A DNA stretch of 64,000 nucleotides from Candidatus Heteroclostridium caecigallinarum (GTDB lineage: Bacteria > Bacillota > Clostridia > Christensenellales > CAG-314). A program made the position numbers and the translations under genes. Shown here piece by piece: positions 60,197-64,000 of this stretch (its first letter is position 1; each line of letters begins with the position of its first letter). Below the pieces are notes generated by a model. That model saw only the letters and a list, made by a program, of their open reading frames with translations, was not told the DNA's origin and ran no database searches. The stretch is from NCBI GenBank assembly GCA_904419725.1, contig CAJFSP010000001.1, positions 1-64,000 of the forward strand. Direction: 5' to 3'.

Positions 60197-61405
60197 TTAT
60201 TTGCGCTTTTTGATAAACTTAATAAGTAAAAACAACGCGTTTTTAGCGGCTTTTTCTCTTACTTCGTTTCGGTCGCCGGCAAACACGAATTTATGAATAT
60301 GTATACCCTTTCCGTCGCCGACGGCAATATATGTAAGCCCCACAGGTTTGGCTGCCGAGCCGCCGCCCGGCCCCGCAATCCCTGTCGTCGATAAAACAAC
60401 GTCGCACCCCGACGTTTTCAGCAATCCTGTGCACATCTGATACGCGGTTTCGCTGCTTACGGCTCCGCACCTTGACAAAGTATCGTGTTTTACCAGCAGT
60501 CTCGCCTGCTTTGCCCCGTTTGAGTATGTCGTGCAGCCTTCATATAAAACATCGCTCGCGCCGGGCACGTCAACTAAATCAGACGTTATTTTCCCGCCCG
60601 TAAGCGATTCCGCCACAGACAACTTCCTGCCATACAGTTTCAGCAAATCAACCGCGACCTGGCTAAGCGAAAAATCATCCACGGAATACAGATTCTCACT
60701 GAATGTTTCCAGCATAAACGCGTTCATCTCGTCTATGTTTGTTTGAGAAACGCGTCCGTTGCATCTTACCGTTATTTCGCTGTCTTCGGCAAAATCGGTT
60801 TTGACACTGATTTTGAAAGACTTCTTTTCAAAAGCCGACAGTTTCTTTTCGACTTCATCCTGTTTCAGTCCGAATACTTTATAGAAAAAAACTTTGTGCT
60901 TCTGACCGTCTTTTTTCTCCAAAAAGTTTTTTAGATAATCATAATACATATGCCGGCATTCGGCAAGGCTGTCAGGCAGCAAAATAATTTCTTTGCCGCA
61001 GAATCTCCCTATGGCCGACATTTCATAGCCGTATTTGCTTTGAAAAACCTCAAACCCCTCCGGAAAACTCAGCAGTTTTTCCTGCACGAATATCGGCGGA
61101 GTGGGCTGTTTGGATTCTTCGATATATTTACGGAAAAACTCCTGCGTTTCTTTTGAGTAAACAAGATTTACGCCGTATCTTTCCGCCAGAACTTCCTTTA
61201 ATATATCATTCATCGACAAACCCTGCCCGCCGACATAAAAAATAATGTCGCTGCTCTTTTCCGCAAGGTCAGATAATTCGCATATTTTTTCTTTAGTTTG
61301 CTCCCCGATAACGCAGTAATCTATGTTTTCATTGCTTTCACGCAGCTTTTCGTAGATAAATTTGACACTGTCGGAATAGTCAAACGATATTATCGATACA
61401 TTCAT
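60197..61405 (-). CDS. cinA: CinA family protein with a degenerate N-terminal domain
   Basis: Competence/damage-inducible protein, 402 residues. The C-terminal CinA domain (nicotinamide-nucleotide amidase type) is canonical: [38 protein letters not shown]. The N-terminal MoCF-like domain is poorly kept: the usual GTELL motif near the start is missing, and the GGLGPT-x-DD motif reads GGQGLSMND. The ADP-ribose pyrophosphatase activity of that domain may be lost. cinA before recA is a common order in Bacillota. The start chosen follows the pgsA stop. Confidence 0.88.
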   Translation of the reverse strand: MNVSIISFDYSDSVKFIYEKLRESNENIDYCVIGEQTKEKICELSDLAEKSSDIIFYVGGQGLSMNDILKEVLAERYGVNLVYSKETQEFFRKYIEESKQPTPPIFVQEKLLSFPEGFEVFQSKYGYEMSAIGRFCGKEIILLPDSLAECRHMYYDYLKNFLEKKDGQKHKVFFYKVFGLKQDEVEKKLSAFEKKSFKISVKTDFAEDSEITVRCNGRVSQTNIDEMNAFMLETFSENLYSVDDFSLSQVAVDLLKLYGRKLSVAESLTGGKITSDLVDVPGASDVLYEGCTTYSNGAKQARLLVKHDTLSRCGAVSSETAYQMCTGLLKTSGCDVVLSTTGIAGPGGGSAAKPVGLTYIAVGDGKGIHIHKFVFAGDRNEVREKAAKNALFLLIKFIKKRK

Positions 61406-61415
61406 AAATGTTAAT

Positions 61416-62003
61416 TCAATCGGCGTTTTGAGAAAACACCTTTTTGTTCTGCACAAAATAAATGACGCCGGATATCAACGTAAGCAATGTAGCGACAGCC
61501 AAAAGCGTCCAGCATATTATCTGATAAACTTCAAAAAACTCCGCCGAAATCCCGCTTATTATGACTTCTTTCATTTTGAGCAACATAGTCATCGGCAAAG
61601 CGATATCCTGAACAAAAGTTTTGATTTTTCCGTAAATATTGGCCTGAATAATGATACCTTTGCTGGCGGCTATTTGTCTCACGGCGCTGATAAGCAGTTC
61701 CCTGCCTATAATGATGCCTCCGCAAAATGCGCCGAACCCTATCGGGATTAAATTTGCTTCCACAACCAAAAATAAAGCGAAAAGTATAAGCAGTTTGTCG
61801 GCTATCGGGTCAAGAAGTTTGCCGAGGTCCGTCACCATATTATATTTTCTGGCGATATGTCCGTCCAAAAAATCAGTGCACGCGGCAATAATAAATATCG
61901 CCACCGCGACAAGCGGCGCGTACGCCCAGTCAAGCAAAAAAACTATTGCCATTACGGGTACCAAAATTATTCTGAGGCAAGATAATTTATTGGGTAAATT
62001 CAT
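61416..62003 (-). CDS. pgsA: CDP-diacylglycerol-glycerol-3-phosphate 3-phosphatidyltransferase
   Basis: Makes phosphatidylglycerol-phosphate in the membrane. The CDP-alcohol phosphotransferase signature runs DFLDGHIARKYNMVTDLGK and then LLDPIADK, with all the aspartates. Five or six membrane helices fit in 195 residues. It starts at the last base of rimO. The rimO-pgsA-cinA-recA order is common in Clostridia. Confidence 0.95.
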   Translation of the reverse strand: MNLPNKLSCLRIILVPVMAIVFLLDWAYAPLVAVAIFIIAACTDFLDGHIARKYNMVTDLGKLLDPIADKLLILFALFLVVEANLIPIGFGAFCGGIIIGRELLISAVRQIAASKGIIIQANIYGKIKTFVQDIALPMTMLLKMKEVIISGISAEFFEVYQIICWTLLAVATLLTLISGVIYFVQNKKVFSQNAD

Positions 62004-63325
62004 TATTTGGCGTCCCCCTTCAAATCATAATCGGAAAAACCTTTGACAACGATTTCGGTAAATTGCCCCGCTTCCAAAGGCTTGTCCGAACTTACATAAA
62101 CACATCCGTCGATATCGGGCGCGTTATACTGACTCCGCGCCTTATAGAGAAATTTATTTTCAGCGGAGGATATTTCCTCGTCAATTATAACGCGAAGTTT
62201 TTTGCCTTGCATGGCAGCGTTTTGTTCGCGGACGATATCATATTGCAAAGCGGCAAGGTTTGAAAGCCTTTGTTCTTTTACTTTTTCGGGAATCTGGTTT
62301 TTCATTCTTGCGGCCGCGGTTCCGTCCTCCCGCGAATATGTAAAAAAGCCTACGTTATTCATGCGCTGTGTCTTCACAAAATCGCAAAGACCGTTAAAGT
62401 CCTCCTGTGTTTCTCCCGGAAACCCAAGAATAAACGTGGTTCTCAAAGAAATATCCGGTACTTTTGACCTCAATGCGAAAAACAGTTTTTCAAGGCTTTC
62501 GCGGGTGGATTTGCGACCCATGCGTTTCAGAACGGCGTCCTGACTGTGCTGAAGCGGAATATCGAGATACTTTGCGACTTTGTCGTTTGAAGCTATTTCG
62601 TCGATAAGTTCGCCGTCAATCAACTCCGGATAGCAATAAAGCAACCGTATCCAGACAAGACCATCAATTTTAGACAATTCCCTTATCAATCCGACCAAAC
62701 ACGTCTTACCATACAAATCAAACCCGTATTTCGTCAAATCCTGGGCAATAAGTATCAGTTCTTTCGCGCCCGCGGCGACAAGGTCTTTCGCCTCTTCGAC
62801 AATATGTTCAATAGTTCTTGAGCGGTATTTTCCCCTTATCGACGGAATCAGACAATATGTGCAAAAATTATCGCAACCATCGGCCACGCGCAGATAAGCG
62901 TAATGCCCCGGAGTCGTCACAATGCGCCGCCCTTCCTCAATGCGCGATGTGTTAGGCGACACTTTATAGCAACGCTTGTCCAGACCACGGATAAAAGAAA
63001 CGACGTCGGCGTAATCGTTAGTGCCCAAAAAGCCGTCCACTTCGGTAAATTCGTCAAACATCTCTGAAATGAAACGCTGCGGCAAACAACCGGTCATTAT
63101 AAGTTTTTTGCATTTTCCGTGTTTATACCGAGCCATTTCCAGCGTTGTTTCAATGGCTTCCTGACGCGCAGACTCCAAAAAAGCGCAGGTATTCACAATG
63201 ATAATCTCCGCTTCTGACGGGTCGTTAGTTATCTCGAACCCGCCCCTGCGCAGATTATAAAGCATTATTTCGGAATCAACCCTGTTTTTGTCGCAGCCAA
63301 GCGACACTACTCCAACTTTAGCCAT
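62003..63325 (-). CDS. rimO: Ribosomal protein uS12 methylthiotransferase RimO
   Basis: Radical-SAM methylthiotransferase that modifies an Asp of ribosomal protein S12. The N-terminal UPF0004 cysteines are in SLGCDKN, NTCAFLE and TGCLPQR. The radical SAM motif is CDNFCTYCLIPSIRGKYRSR. A TRAM domain ends the protein at 440 residues. It is a paralogue of MiaB, also in this window. The ATG overlaps the stop of the ftsK gene. Confidence 0.96.
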   Translation of the reverse strand: MAKVGVVSLGCDKNRVDSEIMLYNLRRGGFEITNDPSEAEIIIVNTCAFLESARQEAIETTLEMARYKHGKCKKLIMTGCLPQRFISEMFDEFTEVDGFLGTNDYADVVSFIRGLDKRCYKVSPNTSRIEEGRRIVTTPGHYAYLRVADGCDNFCTYCLIPSIRGKYRSRTIEHIVEEAKDLVAAGAKELILIAQDLTKYGFDLYGKTCLVGLIRELSKIDGLVWIRLLYCYPELIDGELIDEIASNDKVAKYLDIPLQHSQDAVLKRMGRKSTRESLEKLFFALRSKVPDISLRTTFILGFPGETQEDFNGLCDFVKTQRMNNVGFFTYSREDGTAAARMKNQIPEKVKEQRLSNLAALQYDIVREQNAAMQGKKLRVIIDEEISSAENKFLYKARSQYNAPDIDGCVYVSSDKPLEAGQFTEIVVKGFSDYDLKGDAK

Positions 63326-64000
63326 CAGTTTCCAAACAATTGATTGTATTCTTCTTCCGTAATCAGTACCTGACGAGGTTTTGCCCCCTCAAACGGCGAA
63401 ACAAAATGTTTCTCTTCCATATCCTGGATAAGCCTGCCCGCCCTGTTGTATCCTATGCTGAAACGCCTTTGCAGCATTGAAATAGACGCCATCCCCGTTT
63501 CTATGACATATTTCAGCGCGTCATAGAACAAATCGTCCAAATCGTCGTCATCACTGCCGCCGCCGGCAGCATTGCCTTTTTTGGCATTAAAAATCGCGTT
63601 TTTGACGTCTTCATCAAAATAACTTTCATTGTTGGCGGCAATAAAATTGACAACTTCCCTGACTTCATCGTCAAGCACCAACGCGCCTTGCAGCCTTATC
63701 GGTTCTGGCATATTGCCGGCCTGGAAAAGCATATCGCCTTTCGCGATAAGTTTTTCAGGTCCGCCCTGTTGCATTATCGTACGCGCGTCCGCCGCGCTGG
63801 TAACTCTCAGCGCTATACGCGCAGGGAAGTTTGCCTTGATTACACCGGTTATAACGTCAACGCTAGGTCTTTGCGTCGCGAGCACGAGATGTATTCCCGC
63901 CGCGCGGGCCTTTTGGGCAAGTTTTTGGATTCTCTGCTCAATCTCGCTTTTGTTGTATTGCATAAGGTCGGCGACCTCATCAACAACCATGACAATTCTA
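63325..64000 (-). CDS. DNA translocase FtsK/SpoIIIE, C-terminal part (cut by window end)
   Basis: Only the last 220 or so residues are inside the window; the frame runs on past its edge. Visible are Walker B (VMVVDEVADLM), the RecA-like segment LVLATQRPSVDVITGVIKANFP, an acidic linker (GGGSDDDDLDDLF) and the C-terminal gamma domain (SISMLQRRFSIGYNRAGRLIQDME), which binds DNA polarity sequences and, in FtsK, activates Xer recombination at dif. In this species it could be the septal or the sporulation translocase. It lies 17 kb from the dif-like site. Confidence 0.93.
   Translation of the reverse strand, partial: RIVMVVDEVADLMQYNKSEIEQRIQKLAQKARAAGIHLVLATQRPSVDVITGVIKANFPARIALRVTSAADARTIMQQGGPEKLIAKGDMLFQAGNMPEPIRLQGALVLDDEVREVVNFIAANNESYFDEDVKNAIFNAKKGNAAGGGSDDDDLDDLFYDALKYVIETGMASISMLQRRFSIGYNRAGRLIQDMEEKHFVSPFEGAKPRQVLITEEEYNQLFGN

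Overview
The window comes from the chromosome of an endospore-forming Bacillota, most likely an uncultured member of the Clostridia. The evidence is the sporulation set (GerW/YtfJ, SpoIIAA-SpoIIAB-SigF, SpoVAC-VAD-VAE, YunB), an IspH-S1 fusion of the clostridial type, T-box and M-box leaders, RNase Y, and consensus TTGACA-N17-TATAAT promoters. I see no phage, insertion sequence or CRISPR array. Nearly all genes are core genes. Assignment below class is not possible by eye.

Layout. 0.2-5.2 kb: site-2 protease, scpA-scpB, a DUF2953 protein, gerW, a DD-carboxypeptidase and rluB. 5.3-10.5 kb: surE, an HI0933-type flavoprotein, cmk, plsC and ispH-S1. 10.5-14.8 kb: an Mg2+ riboswitch with mgtE, then a tandem-FHA ABC exporter. 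14.8-17.6 kb: an ECF sigma factor with a membrane anti-sigma candidate, divergent from a lipoprotein homologous to the anti-sigma ectodomain. 17.7-18.3 kb: six tRNAs. 18.5-22.8 kb: the spoIIA operon, spoVAC-AD-AE and yunB. 22.8-26.5 kb: Phe T-box with pheST. 26.5-33.5 kb: peptidase U32, mutS2, a cysteine desulfurase and thiI. 33.5-35.6 kb: a class A PBP (minus). 35.6-43.6 kb: miaB-mutS-mutL-miaA and ynbB. 43.6-47.5 kb (minus): lexA, hflX, a Xer-type recombinase and a YgjP-type metalloprotease. 47.6-51.4 kb: a membrane-tethered PadR regulator, rnhA, proC, tRNA-Trp and marR. 51.4-64 kb (minus): ppk-ppx-pfkA, purB, rny, recA, cinA, pgsA, rimO and the end of ftsK/spoIIIE.

Main points for a second look. 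(1) The ECF sigma operon and the divergent lipoprotein gene carry the same promoter motif with identical spacing (CAACAAAA-N15-GTTWT), and the lipoprotein is a paralogue of the anti-sigma sensor domain. This looks like a compact, self-contained envelope-sensing regulon. (2) An 18-bp perfect inverted repeat with a 6-bp centre lies just upstream of the Xer-type recombinase. It resembles a dif site of the streptococcal XerS/difSL type and sits where gene orientation flips from mostly plus to mostly minus, as expected near a replication terminus. (3) At least five genes (FHA-ABC, U32, miaB, lexA, padR) have near-consensus sigma-A promoters whose -10 box ends 6-8 nt before the ATG, with no Shine-Dalgarno sequence; this predicts leaderless mRNAs. 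(4) A 15-codon upstream ORF with a perfect Shine-Dalgarno precedes rny. (5) Two terminators are built into the last codons of genes (the PBP and rnhA).

All calls were made by reading motifs and reading frames. No database search, folding program or skew calculation was run.
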